A stretch of 62,430 nt of DNA from contig NZ_QFDQ01000026.1 in NCBI RefSeq assembly GCF_003270085.1, positions 1 through 62,430 of the forward strand, read 5' to 3'. Made by a program: the position numbers and the translations under genes. The notes under the pieces are model-generated. The model worked only from the letters and a program-made list of their open reading frames with translations. It was not told the origin of the DNA and made no database searches. This DNA comes from Streptomyces triticisoli (lineage in GTDB: Bacteria > Actinomycetota > Actinomycetes > Streptomycetales > Streptomycetaceae). Positions 17,654 through 26,205 of this stretch are shown piece by piece; positions within the stretch are counted from its first letter, which is position 1, and the number at the start of each line of letters is the position of its first letter.

Positions 17654-17992
17654 CACGTGCGCCGGGCACATCATCCTGCTCAGGACCCGCTCAGAGGTTG
17701 TGCACCAAATGTGGCCGTTCAATTCCGGAACGCGATCGTCACGTCTCTGGCGTGGTTATTCAGCGGGTGTGACAGCGGGTGAATTGGCGGTCGCCGTGCC
17801 ACGGCAGCCTCGGTGCCGCACGGGTCCCATTTCACACGGCGCAGGGCAACGCCCGGGGCCCTTCAGCTTGCCTTGACACGAAGCTCTTCGAGGAGTTGCC
17901 TGGAATCAGGCGTGGAGTTTTCGGCACCCATCGGCTTGATGCAGCCGCGCGTGTCCGCGCGGACCGGAGAAGCGACGGGGCGGTGGTGTCTT
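17654..17992. other. Leader/promoter region of the fmdB-amiS-fmdA cassette
   Basis: 339 bases with no gene. It is less GC-rich than its neighbours. A TTGACA hexamer at 17873-17878 could be a -35 element, but no matching -10 lies 16-18 bases on, so the promoter position is open. No riboswitch fold is recognised. Confidence 0.35.
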
Positions 17993-18271
17993 ATGGCTAC
18001 GTACGAATATTCGTGCAGTCGCTGTGGAGTATTCGATGTAAGGCTGCCGATCGGCACCGCGCCGACACAGCTGAGCTGCCCGCGGTGCTCGACGACGGCA
18101 CGGCGCGCATACTCCTCCCCGGCGCTCGTGTCCACGTCGCCCGCCCTCGCGGGCCTGCGCGAGCAGGCGGAGAAGTCTCGGGAAGACCCCGCAGTGGTCA
18201 CGCGGGTGCCTCCCAGGACGGCCACGACCAGGTCAGTCCATCCGGCGGTCGCCCGGCTCCCCCGGCCCTGA
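17993..18271 (+). CDS. fmdB: FmdB-type zinc ribbon protein
   Basis: 92 residues from ATG 17993. The N-terminus MATYEYSCSRCGVFDV with Cys8, Cys11, Cys29 and Cys32 is the FmdB zinc ribbon. In methylotrophs FmdB is linked to control of formamidase expression. The C-terminal 50 residues are basic and low-complexity. It is the first gene of a cassette with an amide channel and a formamidase/acetamidase, which supports the name. The upstream open frame in the same phase (from 17813) lacks coding bias. Confidence 0.85.
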   Translation: MATYEYSCSRCGVFDVRLPIGTAPTQLSCPRCSTTARRAYSSPALVSTSPALAGLREQAEKSREDPAVVTRVPPRTATTRSVHPAVARLPRP

Positions 18272-18339
18272 AGGCACATGCGCACAACAGCTTGCCGGTC
18301 GTATCACCGTCCGGCGGGCACATCGGGAGGTGTGTCCCC

Positions 18340-18993
18340 TTGGCCAACGTCGGACTTCTCTTCGTGGGCGCGGTGCTGTTCATCAACGGCTTGATGCTGC
18401 TGGGGAAGGTGGAGAGCCGGTCAGCCGCCATACTCAATATTTTCGTGGGCGCGCTCCAGGTCGTGACACCCACCTATCTCATCATCAACGCGAACCAGGA
18501 TCCCAGGCTTATTATGCTGGCCTCGGGCATATTTCTCTTCGGTTTCACATACCTGTATGTCGGAATCGGGCTGCTCATGGGGCTGGATACGACAGGCGTA
18601 GGTTATTACTCGCTGTTCGTGGCCATCGTTGCCCTGGGTTATTCGTTCATCAGCTTCCGGTTGTTCCACGATCAGCCGATCGGAGTGATCTGGCTCTACT
18701 GGGCGTTCCTGTGGTTCCTCTTCTTCCTCCTGCTGGGGCTGAAGCGCGAGGCGCTGACGCCCTATACCGGCTGGGTGACCGCAATCGAAGGCTGGGTGAC
18801 CGGTGTCATACCGGCATTCCTGCTGCTGACCGGTTACTGGGTTCCGGGGAACGCCTACGCGACGGCCATCGCCCTGGGCGCGTTCGGTGTCCTGGTCTTC
18901 GGGGCGCTGTGGTTCGTGCACCGGCCGAGGGGGCCCCGGAGGCCTTCGGAGGAGTACGGGGGTGCGGGCTACGCGGCCGGCCGCCCCGGCTGA
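18340..18993 (+). CDS. amiS: AmiS/UreI-family amide/urea channel
   Basis: 217 residues with six or seven hydrophobic helices, starting LANVGLLFVGAVLFINGLML. The sequences FLFGFTYLYVGIGLLMGLD and LWFLFFLLLGLKREALTPYTGW are typical of the AmiS/UreI family of proton-gated urea or short-chain amide channels. I choose TTG 18340 because GGGAGG lies nine bases upstream; no ATG or GTG is available nearby in frame. It should let formamide or acetamide enter the cell for the FmdA enzyme encoded downstream. Confidence 0.88.
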   Translation: MANVGLLFVGAVLFINGLMLLGKVESRSAAILNIFVGALQVVTPTYLIINANQDPRLIMLASGIFLFGFTYLYVGIGLLMGLDTTGVGYYSLFVAIVALGYSFISFRLFHDQPIGVIWLYWAFLWFLFFLLLGLKREALTPYTGWVTAIEGWVTGVIPAFLLLTGYWVPGNAYATAIALGAFGVLVFGALWFVHRPRGPRRPSEEYGGAGYAAGRPG

Positions 18994-19159
18994 CGGCCCG
19001 CCGGCCGCCGGCTCCTGGGGCGGGTGATCACCCGGCAACTTCGACCCTGGATCGCGGCGTGGGAGGTGGTCGACCAGACGAGAGAAGTGTCATGCGGAGT
19101 ACCCGGGTCAAGGGCGCCACGCCACATCGGCTGACGGCAGCACCACACGAGGAGCTGAC

Positions 19160-20407
19160 ATGCCTGAAACAGTATTCAGCGTCGACCAGTCCCGGTCGAT
19201 GCGCGACCAGAATGTGCCGGGACACAACAGGTGGCATCCGGACGTCCCCATCGCCACCATGGTCCGCCCGGGGGACGAGTTCCGCGTCGAATGCCGCGAG
19301 TGGACCGACGCGCAGATCGGCAACAACGACTCCGCCAACGACGTTCGCGATATCGACCTGAAGCGCTGCCACATGCTCAGCGGGCCGATAGGCGTCGAAG
19401 GCGCGGAGCCGGGCGACCTGCTCATCGTGGACATCCTCGACCTGGGGCCGGTGCCGCAGCAGGTAGGGGAAGCGCCGGGGCAGGCCTGGGGGTACACCGG
19501 CGTCTTTGCCAAAGCCAACGGTGGCGGCTTCCTGACGGACTACTTCCCGGACGCCTACAAGGCGATATGGGACTTCCACGGGCAGATGGCGACCTCCAGG
19601 CACCTTCCGGGTGTCCGCTTCACCGGCATCACGCACCCCGGCCTCTTCGGCAACGCCCCGTCCGCGGAGTTGCTGGAACGGTGGAACAGGCGTGAGCAGG
19701 CACTGGTCGACACCGATCCCGACCGGGTCCCGCCTCTGGGGCTCGTACCTGAACCCGATCAGGCCCTCGCCGGCCAGGCGACCGGGTCGGACGCCGATCG
19801 TATCGTCCAGGAAGGTGCGCGTACCGTTCCCGCACGAGAGAACGGCGGCAACCAGGACATCAAGAACTTCACCCGTGGATCACGTGTCTTCTGTCCCGTC
19901 TACGTCAGGGACGCCAAACTGTCGGTCGGTGATCTGCACTTCAGCCAGGGAGACGGTGAGATCACCTTCTGCGGCGCCATCGAGATGGGCGGCTTCATCG
20001 ACTTCCACGTCGATTTGATCAAGGGTGGCATGGAGAAGTACGCCATCAGCACCAACCCGGTCTTCATGCCGGGCAATGTCGAGCCGCGGTACTCGGAGTT
20101 CATGTCCTTCATCGGGGTCTCCGTGGACCACGACACCGACACCAACTACTACCTGGACGCGACGGTCGCCTACCGCCGCGCCTGCCTCAACGCCGTCGAG
20201 TACCTGAAGAGGTTCGGCTACTCCGGAGAGCAGGCCTACCTGATCCTCGGCGCGGCCCCCATCGAGGGACGCATCAGCGGAATCGTCGACATTCCCAATG
20301 CCTGCTGCTCCCTCTATCTCCCGACCGGAATCTTCGACTTCGATGTCCGTCCCACCGCGGAGGGACCGAAGGCCGCAGACCGCGGGAGGTGTGCGGTGAC
20401 CTCCTGA
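19160..20407 (+). CDS. fmdA: Formamidase/acetamidase
   Basis: 415 residues, full length for the FmdA/AmdA family. Family blocks: HNRWHPDVPIATMVRPGDEF, WTDAQIGNNDSANDVRDID, LLIVDILDLGPV and the FSQGDGEITFCGAIEMGG stretch. The enzyme hydrolyses formamide or other short amides to ammonia and the acid, supplying nitrogen. It is the last gene of fmdB-amiS-fmdA and is followed 16 bases later by an intrinsic terminator. The C-terminal 15 residues are charged and not conserved. Confidence 0.9.
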   Translation: MPETVFSVDQSRSMRDQNVPGHNRWHPDVPIATMVRPGDEFRVECREWTDAQIGNNDSANDVRDIDLKRCHMLSGPIGVEGAEPGDLLIVDILDLGPVPQQVGEAPGQAWGYTGVFAKANGGGFLTDYFPDAYKAIWDFHGQMATSRHLPGVRFTGITHPGLFGNAPSAELLERWNRREQALVDTDPDRVPPLGLVPEPDQALAGQATGSDADRIVQEGARTVPARENGGNQDIKNFTRGSRVFCPVYVRDAKLSVGDLHFSQGDGEITFCGAIEMGGFIDFHVDLIKGGMEKYAISTNPVFMPGNVEPRYSEFMSFIGVSVDHDTDTNYYLDATVAYRRACLNAVEYLKRFGYSGEQAYLILGAAPIEGRISGIVDIPNACCSLYLPTGIFDFDVRPTAEGPKAADRGRCAVTS

Positions 20408-20423
20408 GGTCTCCAGGGGGGAT

Positions 20424-20456
20424 CCGCCGAGGGCCAGGTTGCCCTCGGCGGGTTTT
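20424..20456 (+). terminator. Intrinsic terminator after fmdA
   Basis: CCGCCGAGGGC (20424-20434) pairs with GCCCTCGGCGG (20441-20451) around a six-base loop, giving an 11-bp perfect stem, followed by TTTT at 20453-20456. It lies 17 bases past the fmdA stop and separates the amide cassette from the TetR gene. Confidence 0.9.
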
Positions 20457-20493
20457 GGTCTGCCGGAATCCGGACGTTCCTGTCCCCGGGCTT

Positions 20494-20528
20494 CCGATAC
20501 ACCGGTGTATCGGATACGTTCGCGTATC
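20494..20528. promoter_or_regulatory. Palindromic operator pair upstream of the TetR gene
   Basis: CCGATACACCGGTGTATCGG (20494-20513) is a perfect 20-base palindrome. GATACG-TTCG-CGTATC (20513-20528) is a second inverted repeat that begins on its last base. Both contain GATAC half-sites. They end 15 bases upstream of the TetR start codon, the usual place for an autoregulatory TetR operator. Confidence 0.75.
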
Positions 20529-20543
20529 GAACGGAGGTCCGGG

Positions 20544-21173
20544 ATGACGGTCGAGGGCGCACAAACGCGCGTCACCCGGCGCCGGCTGCGGACGCGGGCC
20601 AACCTGCTCGACGCCGCCTTCGCCGTCTTCGCCGCCAAGGGATTCGGCCGGGTGTCGATCGAGGAGGTCTGCGAGGCGGCCGGCTACAGCAGGGGTGCCT
20701 TCTACTCCAACTTCGCCACCCTGGACGAACTGTTCTTCGCCCTGTGCCGGCAGCGGGCCGAGCTGATCGCCGACCAGGTGGCCGAGGCGCTCGGCCTGGA
20801 CGGTCCCGACCTCGACGTGCCCGCCGCCGTCGACCGGGTCACCGAGGTGCTGCTGCTCGACCTGGACTGGCTCCTGGTCAAGACGGACTTCCTGGTGCAC
20901 GCCGCCCGCCGCCCGGACGTGGCCCGGACCCTGCTGGAGCACCGGGCGCGGCTGCGCGGCGCCATCGCCGACCGGCTCGCCCGAGCCCGTGGCCGCGCCG
21001 CACTGCCCGCCGTCCTCGGCGACCCCGGCGGAGCCGCCCACGCGGTCGTCGCCGCGTACGACGGAGTCACCACCCAACTGCTGCTGGACAAGGACGTCGA
21101 GGGCGCCCGCGCCTGGCTGGGGCAGTTGCTCACCGCGCTGCTCACCGACGGCAGCGGCAACACCGCACCGTGA
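20544..21173 (+). CDS. TetR/AcrR family transcriptional regulator
   Basis: 209 residues. The N-terminal helix-turn-helix is clear: ANLLDAAFAVFAAKGFGRVS then IEEVCEAAGYSRGAFYSNF. The C-terminal ligand domain is divergent, as usual. ATG 20544 follows GGAGG. It probably represses itself through the palindromes at 20494-20528 and also the FAD dehydrogenase gene 50 bases downstream on the same strand. The inducer would be a substrate of that enzyme. Confidence 0.92.
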   Translation: MTVEGAQTRVTRRRLRTRANLLDAAFAVFAAKGFGRVSIEEVCEAAGYSRGAFYSNFATLDELFFALCRQRAELIADQVAEALGLDGPDLDVPAAVDRVTEVLLLDLDWLLVKTDFLVHAARRPDVARTLLEHRARLRGAIADRLARARGRAALPAVLGDPGGAAHAVVAAYDGVTTQLLLDKDVEGARAWLGQLLTALLTDGSGNTAP

Positions 21174-21209
21174 TCACGAGGAAACCGAGAGATCACGGGG
21201 AAACCGAGA
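21172..21209 (+). repeat. 19-bp tandem duplication between TetR stop and FAD dehydrogenase
   Basis: Two adjacent 19-base units, 21172-21190 and 21191-21209, differ at one base (GATCACGAGG versus GATCACGGGG, each followed by AAACCGAGA). The first unit overlaps the TetR stop codon. The repeat sits just before the ribosome binding site of the next gene. Confidence 0.8.
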
Positions 21210-21223
21210 AGGGAACGGTCGCC

Positions 21224-22897
21224 ATGGACGCGGACGTCATCGTTGTCGGAGCAGGCCTCGCGGGCCTGGTCGCGGCACACGAGCTGACCAGCCGGGGCCG
21301 CAGGGTCGCCCTCGTCGACCAGGAGAACGCCGCCAACCTCGGCGGGCAGGCGTACTGGTCCTTCGGCGGGCTGTTCCTCGTCGACTCCCCGGAGCAGCGC
21401 AGGCTGGGCATCAAGGACTCCTCCGAGCTGGCCTGGAACGACTGGCAGGGCAGCGCCCGGTTCGACCGGCTGGAGGACGAGGACTCCTGGGCGGTGCGCT
21501 GGGCGCGCGCCTACGTCGAGTTCGCGGCGGGGGAGAAACGGTCGTGGCTGCACAGCCACGGCATCACGCTGCTGCCCACGGTCGGCTGGGCCGAGCGCGG
21601 CGACCTGCGCGCCGACGGCCACGGCAACTCCGTACCGCGCTTCCACATCGCCTGGGGCACCGGCACGGGCGTCGTGGAACCCTTCGCCGACCACGCCCGG
21701 CAGGCCGCCCGCGACGGGCTGCTCACCTTCCACCACCGGCACCGGGTGGACGAACTCGTCATCGAGGGCGGCGCGGCACGCGGGGTGCGCGGCACGGTCC
21801 TGGCCCCGGACGACGCGCCACGCGGAGTCGCCTCCAACCGCGACGAGGCCGGCGCCTTCGAGCTCACCGCGCAGGCCGTGATCGTCACCACCGGCGGCAT
21901 CGGCGCCAACCACGACATCGTCCGCCGCCACTGGCCCGCGCGGCTCGGCACGCCCCCTTCGAAGATGGTCACCGGCGTCCCCGCCTACGTCGACGGCCGG
22001 ATGCTCGACATCGGCGCGGAGGCGGGCGTCCGCCTCGTCAACCGCGACCGCATGTGGCACTACACCGAGGGCGTGCGGAACTGGAACCCGGTCTGGCCCG
22101 GCCACGGCATCCGCATCCTGCCCGGCCCGTCCTCGATCTGGCTCGACGCCCTCGGCCGCCGGCTGCCCGACCCCTGCCTGCCCGGCTACGACACGCTGAG
22201 CACGCTCAGGCATCTGCGCACCACCGACGACCTCGCCGGCCACGACCACTCCTGGTTCGTGCTGACCCGGAGGATCGTCGAGAAGGAGTTCGCCCTGTCG
22301 GGCTCCGAGCAGAACCCCGACATCACCGCCAAGGACCGCGGAGCCGTGCTGCGCGACCGGCTGCTCGGCAAGGGCGCGCCCGGACCCGTACGGGACTTCC
22401 TGCGGCACGGCGCGGACTTCGTGATCGCCGACACCCTCGAGCAGCTCGTCGAGAAGATGAACGGGCTGACCGACCAGCCGCTCCTGGACGCGGCCGGGGT
22501 CCGCCGCCAGATACAGGCCCGCGACCTGCAGATCGACAACCCCTACAGCAAGGACGCCCAGGTCCAGGGCATCCGCAACGCCCGCCGCTACATCGGCGAC
22601 CGCCTCGGCCGGGTCGCCGCCCCGCACCGCGTCCTGGACCCGGCGGCCGGCCCCCTGATCGGCGTCAAGCTGCACATCCTGACCCGCAAGACCCTCGGCG
22701 GCATCCAGACCGACCTCGACTCGCGTGCCCTCGGCACCGACGGGCAGGTGATCGACGGTCTGTACGCGGCCGGCGAGGTCGCCGGGTTCGGCGGCGGGGG
22801 CGTGCACGGCTACAACGCCCTGGAGGGCACCTTCCTCGGCGGGTGCCTGTTCTCCGGGCGCGCGGCGGGGCGGGACGCGGCACGGCAGACCGCCTGA
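21224..22897 (+). CDS. FAD-binding dehydrogenase (ketosteroid dehydrogenase/fumarate reductase superfamily)
   Basis: 557 residues. It begins with a Rossmann FAD motif, VIVVGAGLAGLVAAHEL, then NLGGQAYWSFGGLFLVDSPE. Other blocks: GHGNSVPRFHIAWGTG, IVTTGGIGANHDIVRRHWP, MWHYTEGVRNWNPVWP, and the C-terminal GLYAAGEVAGFGGGGVHGYN FAD contact. These match the family often called putative FAD-binding dehydrogenase, related to 3-ketosteroid-delta1-dehydrogenases. No signal peptide. Substrate is unknown. ATG 21224 has an AAGGGA site upstream. It is probably cotranscribed with and controlled by the TetR gene. Confidence 0.9.
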   Translation: MDADVIVVGAGLAGLVAAHELTSRGRRVALVDQENAANLGGQAYWSFGGLFLVDSPEQRRLGIKDSSELAWNDWQGSARFDRLEDEDSWAVRWARAYVEFAAGEKRSWLHSHGITLLPTVGWAERGDLRADGHGNSVPRFHIAWGTGTGVVEPFADHARQAARDGLLTFHHRHRVDELVIEGGAARGVRGTVLAPDDAPRGVASNRDEAGAFELTAQAVIVTTGGIGANHDIVRRHWPARLGTPPSKMVTGVPAYVDGRMLDIGAEAGVRLVNRDRMWHYTEGVRNWNPVWPGHGIRILPGPSSIWLDALGRRLPDPCLPGYDTLSTLRHLRTTDDLAGHDHSWFVLTRRIVEKEFALSGSEQNPDITAKDRGAVLRDRLLGKGAPGPVRDFLRHGADFVIADTLEQLVEKMNGLTDQPLLDAAGVRRQIQARDLQIDNPYSKDAQVQGIRNARRYIGDRLGRVAAPHRVLDPAAGPLIGVKLHILTRKTLGGIQTDLDSRALGTDGQVIDGLYAAGEVAGFGGGGVHGYNALEGTFLGGCLFSGRAAGRDAARQTA

Positions 22898-22985
22898 CCG
22901 GGGCGGGGCGGCGGACTCACTTCCTCCGGTTCCGGGCGTCCCGTGTGGGTACCCCGAGCGCCTGAGGGAGGAGGGAGGCCACGAC

Positions 22986-23438
22986 ATGGGCGCATCGGAC
23001 GACGAGCTGCGGGTGGTGCGCGAACTGGTCGAACTGGCCGCTCTCGTCGAGCGGCACCGGGGGCTGTACGTCCGCTGGTCGCGCGGCCCCGGGACGGATC
23101 TCGGCGCCACCTCCAGCACCGACGAGCTCACGGGCGTCGCGATGCCGGGCCTGTCGGCCAACCCCCTCGACGTGGAGGAGTGGTGGCAGGACCGGTCCCT
23201 GCGGCTGTGGGTGGCACGCCGGCTGTACGACTACGCGCACCTGCCCCATGAGAAGGGCCCCGACGTACGCCCCTGGGTCCTCAAGGGCCATGAGCGGGGC
23301 CGGGGGCCCGACAACGAGCCGCTGGTGGTCGACGCTCAGCCGCTGTGCTGGATCGACTCCGGCGTCATCGAGGAGGCGCGGGCCGAGGTGGAGCGGCAGG
23401 AGGCGGAGTGGGGGCCGCTGCGCCGTTCCGGCCATTGA
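22986..23438 (+). CDS. Hypothetical protein (DUF6098-like)
   Basis: 150 residues from ATG 22986 with GGGAGG upstream. It has no signal or membrane segment. The body contains LYVRWSRGPGTDL, SANPLDVEEWWQDRSLRLWV and VARRLYDYAHLPHEK, which I associate with the DUF6098 family of actinobacteria, with moderate certainty. Function unknown. Conserved Trp and Arg residues suggest a small folded enzyme or binding domain. Confidence 0.6.
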   Translation: MGASDDELRVVRELVELAALVERHRGLYVRWSRGPGTDLGATSSTDELTGVAMPGLSANPLDVEEWWQDRSLRLWVARRLYDYAHLPHEKGPDVRPWVLKGHERGRGPDNEPLVVDAQPLCWIDSGVIEEARAEVERQEAEWGPLRRSGH

Positions 23439-23534
23439 CGGGGATCGTTGCCGCGCCGGCCCGGGCGCCCCGTCGGGCCGGGGAGTCCGGGCCGGCGCGA
23501 GCCGTGCCACCGCGGACTGTCCCCACCCGGCCCG

Positions 23535-23579
23535 CGCCACCGCAATCAGCGCCACCGGGGTCCGCGCCACCAGGGTCCG
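23535..23579 (+). repeat. Three 15-bp tandem units
   Basis: CGCCACCGCAATCAG, CGCCACCGGGGTCCG and CGCCACCAGGGTCCG follow each other without a gap in the 210-base intergenic region between two convergent genes. The surrounding bases are also GGCC-rich and repetitive. Probably neutral minisatellite DNA. Confidence 0.6.
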
Positions 23580-23648
23580 CGGCCCCGTCGGGCCGGGGCG
23601 GCCGGAGCGGGCCGGGGCGGCCCGTTCGCTCCGGTGGCGGGCCCGGTG

Positions 23649-23903
23649 TCAGCCGAAGCGGCGGCGGGCCGCTGCGCGGCGCCGTTTCAGCGCGCGGCGT
23701 TCGGTCTCGTTCGTGCCGCCCCACACCCCGATGCCCTGGTCCGTGTCCAGCGCCCACTGCAGGCACTCCTCCCGGACGGGACAGCGCCGGCAGACCGCCT
23801 TGGCCTGCTCGGCCTGCAGCAGCGCCGAACCGGTGGTACCGATCGGGAAGAAGAGGTCGGGGTCCTCGTGGCGGCATGCGGCGTGGTCTCGCCAGTTGCC
23901 CAT
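23649..23903 (-). CDS. WhiB-family Fe-S transcription factor
   Basis: 84 residues. The four cluster ligands are Cys10, Cys38, Cys41 and Cys47, with CRRCPVREEC in the middle. The G(V/I)WGG turn follows (GVWGGTNETERRALKRRR) and the C-terminus is a run of basic residues for DNA contact. WhiB-like proteins bind a 4Fe-4S cluster and the primary sigma factor to control development or stress genes. The sequence is nearest in style to the short WblE/WhiB1 group, but the exact type cannot be fixed. Confidence 0.92.
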   Translation of the reverse strand: MGNWRDHAACRHEDPDLFFPIGTTGSALLQAEQAKAVCRRCPVREECLQWALDTDQGIGVWGGTNETERRALKRRRAAARRRFG

Positions 23904-24026
23904 GAAAAGTCACCTGCGATCGAATGTCGTCCGGCCTTGGCACGTACTCGCCTTCGGGTCTCCGGCCGACGCGCGGGTGAAACAGGACATCCCGTCAGAG
24001 GGCGGACCTTCGCCGAATCCGCACAC

Positions 24027-25244
24027 TCACTGCTCGCGGATGCCCCACGGGGAGCCGTACTCCGTCAGCAGGTCCAGGAAGGGACGGGCCGGGAAGGCCT
24101 CCGGGCCGAGCACCCCCGCCCCGGTCCACACCTTGGTGGCCACCAGCTCCAGGGCGACCACGGGGTTGACCGCCGTCTGCCACACCACGGCCTGGCAGCC
24201 GTACTCGGCCATGGACCACTGGTTGTCGACCACGTGGTACAGGTACACCTCGCGCGGCGCACCGTCCCGGGTGCCGCGCACCCAGGTGCCCGCGCAGGTC
24301 TTGCCGTGCATCCGCTCGCCCAGCGTCGCCGGATCGGGCAGACAGGCGGCGACGACGTCCCGGGGCGAGACGGCGACCGGCCCGTCCGGGCCCGGCACGG
24401 TGACCGGGTCGGTGCGGTCCAGGCCCAGCAGGTGCAGTGTCTTGAGGGTGTCGATGAACTCCCGGCCCAGCCCGTACTTGAAGGTCACACGCTTCGCGTC
24501 GATCCAGCGCGGCACGAGCAGCACCTCCTCGTGCTCCACGTTCACGCACTCGACCTCGCCGATCCCCTCCGGGAAGTCGAACACCTCCGGCTCGCTGAAC
24601 GGCTCGGTGGTGAACCAGCCCCGCCCGGCCTCGTACACCACCGGCGGGTTCAGGCACTCCTCGATGGTGGTCCAGATGCTGAACGACGGAGCGAAGTCGT
24701 AGCCCTCCACGGTCAGGTTCGCACCGTCGCGGACGCCGATCTCCTCGATCTCGTCGAAGAGCTCGTCGGCCGCGTACCGCGCGAACACGTCGGACATGCC
24801 CGGCTCCACGCCCATGCCGACCAGTGCGAGCGCGCCCGCCTTCTCCCACTCCTCGGCCAGCGCGAACTGCTCGTCGCCGAGCTTGACCCCGCACTCCTCG
24901 TAGGGCCGCTCGGGGTGCGGACGGGACAGGGACATCGCCATGTCCAGGTAGCCGGCGCCGGCCGCACGGGCCGCCCGGAACAGGGGCATGACGAAACGCG
25001 GGTCGGTCGCGTTCAGCAGCATGTCGCAGCGGTGCCGGGCGAGCAGCTCGGCCACCGCCGCCTCGTCGCTCGCGTCGACGCGCTCGGCGGTGAACCGGCC
25101 GTCGTCACCGACCGCCGCCACGGCGGACTCGGCCCGCCCCCGGTCGTAGTCGGCGACGACCATCGCCTCGAAGAACGGACGGCGGGCCGCGATCCGGGTG
25201 ATCGCGGTGCCCACACCACCGGCTCCCACGAGCAGTACACGCAT
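24027..25244 (-). CDS. Saccharopine dehydrogenase-family NAD(P) oxidoreductase
   Basis: 405 residues from ATG 25242-25244. An N-terminal Rossmann motif VLLVGAGGVGTAITRIAARR is followed by the family blocks CDMLLNATDPRF, MGVEPGMSDVFARYAADEL, VEGYDFAPSFSIWTTIEECLNPP and the C-terminal VLGPEAFPARPFLDLL. Members include carboxynorspermidine/homospermidine synthases and lysine-pathway dehydrogenases, so a polyamine or amino acid substrate is likely but not shown. It is divergent from a TetR gene across 118 bases, suggesting control by it. Confidence 0.85.
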   Translation of the reverse strand: MRVLLVGAGGVGTAITRIAARRPFFEAMVVADYDRGRAESAVAAVGDDGRFTAERVDASDEAAVAELLARHRCDMLLNATDPRFVMPLFRAARAAGAGYLDMAMSLSRPHPERPYEECGVKLGDEQFALAEEWEKAGALALVGMGVEPGMSDVFARYAADELFDEIEEIGVRDGANLTVEGYDFAPSFSIWTTIEECLNPPVVYEAGRGWFTTEPFSEPEVFDFPEGIGEVECVNVEHEEVLLVPRWIDAKRVTFKYGLGREFIDTLKTLHLLGLDRTDPVTVPGPDGPVAVSPRDVVAACLPDPATLGERMHGKTCAGTWVRGTRDGAPREVYLYHVVDNQWSMAEYGCQAVVWQTAVNPVVALELVATKVWTGAGVLGPEAFPARPFLDLLTEYGSPWGIREQ

Positions 25245-25362
25245 GACGAGAACTCCCTCTAGGTCTTGGTCAAGGAAATGGACGAGGCGGCCTCCGGCCT
25301 CGATACAAGTGCGTCGCCCGCGTAAGGTCAATGGCGTTGGCATAAGCGTACGAGGAGGTCCC

Positions 25363-26205
25363 ATGCCCAAACCGGTGGTTCCCGAGGAGAAGCGACAGCG
25401 GCGTCGCCCCACCCGCAGCGGCACCGTGCTGTCCGAGCGCCTGATCGTCGACACCGCGCTGCGCCTGCTGCGCGAGCACGGCAGCACGGGGCTCACCGCC
25501 CGCCGGCTCGGCCTGGCACTCGACTGCGACCCGAGCACCCTGTACCGGTACTTCCGCGGTATGGACGACCTCACCCTGGCCATCGGCGACGCCCTCATCG
25601 GGCGGGCGCTGCACGGCTGGCGGCCCACCGGCGACTGGCGGTCCGACCTGCGCGAGATCGGTCTGCGCATCCACTCCGCCTACGTCGCCCACCCGCAGGC
25701 CGCGCTGGTGACCGCCAACCGCGTCACCGGCCGGGCCAACGAGCTGGCCGCCGACGAGGCCGTCCTGGACGTGCTGCGCAGGGCCGGCTTCCCGCTGCCG
25801 GACACCGTACGGATCTACCACGCCTTCGTCGACCAGACCCTGGCCTTCGCCGCCCTCGACGCCGCCTCCCTGGCCCTGCCGAGCGCCGCCCTGCGCGCCG
25901 ACGAGGAGATGTGGCGCTCCACGTACGCCCGCCTGCCCGCCGCCACCCACCCGCGCATCGCCGAGGCGGCACCCCTGCTCGCCACCCGCATGGTCACCAG
26001 TGCCTACCCGACCGCGCTGGACATGCTCCTGGACAGCGCGGCGGCCCGGCTGGAGGACCTGCGCGCGGACCGGGCCGGAACCGGGGGAGCCGAGGGCACG
26101 ACCGGTGCTGAGACACTGAGCCCCGCACCAATGGATGTACCGACCAACCAGGAAACCCGTGGACACCGGCGAGAGCACCGACAGCAGCACCCCACCGCAC
26201 ACTGA
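25363..26205 (+). CDS. TetR family transcriptional regulator
   Basis: 280 residues from ATG 25363, preceded by CGAGGAGG. The helix-turn-helix is LIVDTALRLLREHGSTGLTARRLGLALDCDPSTLYRYF (residues about 27-65). The C-terminal half fits the TetR_C (tetracycline repressor-like) type. The last 40 residues are low-complexity and overlap the start of the MFS gene, so the two are coupled. It probably controls the MFS exporter and the divergent dehydrogenase gene. Confidence 0.9.
   Translation: MPKPVVPEEKRQRRRPTRSGTVLSERLIVDTALRLLREHGSTGLTARRLGLALDCDPSTLYRYFRGMDDLTLAIGDALIGRALHGWRPTGDWRSDLREIGLRIHSAYVAHPQAALVTANRVTGRANELAADEAVLDVLRRAGFPLPDTVRIYHAFVDQTLAFAALDAASLALPSAALRADEEMWRSTYARLPAATHPRIAEAAPLLATRMVTSAYPTALDMLLDSAAARLEDLRADRAGTGGAEGTTGAETLSPAPMDVPTNQETRGHRREHRQQHPTAH

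Noticed and set aside
17873..17878. SigA-type promoter for the amide cassette
   Set aside because: TTGACA is a good -35 but no TANNNT lies 16-18 bases downstream.
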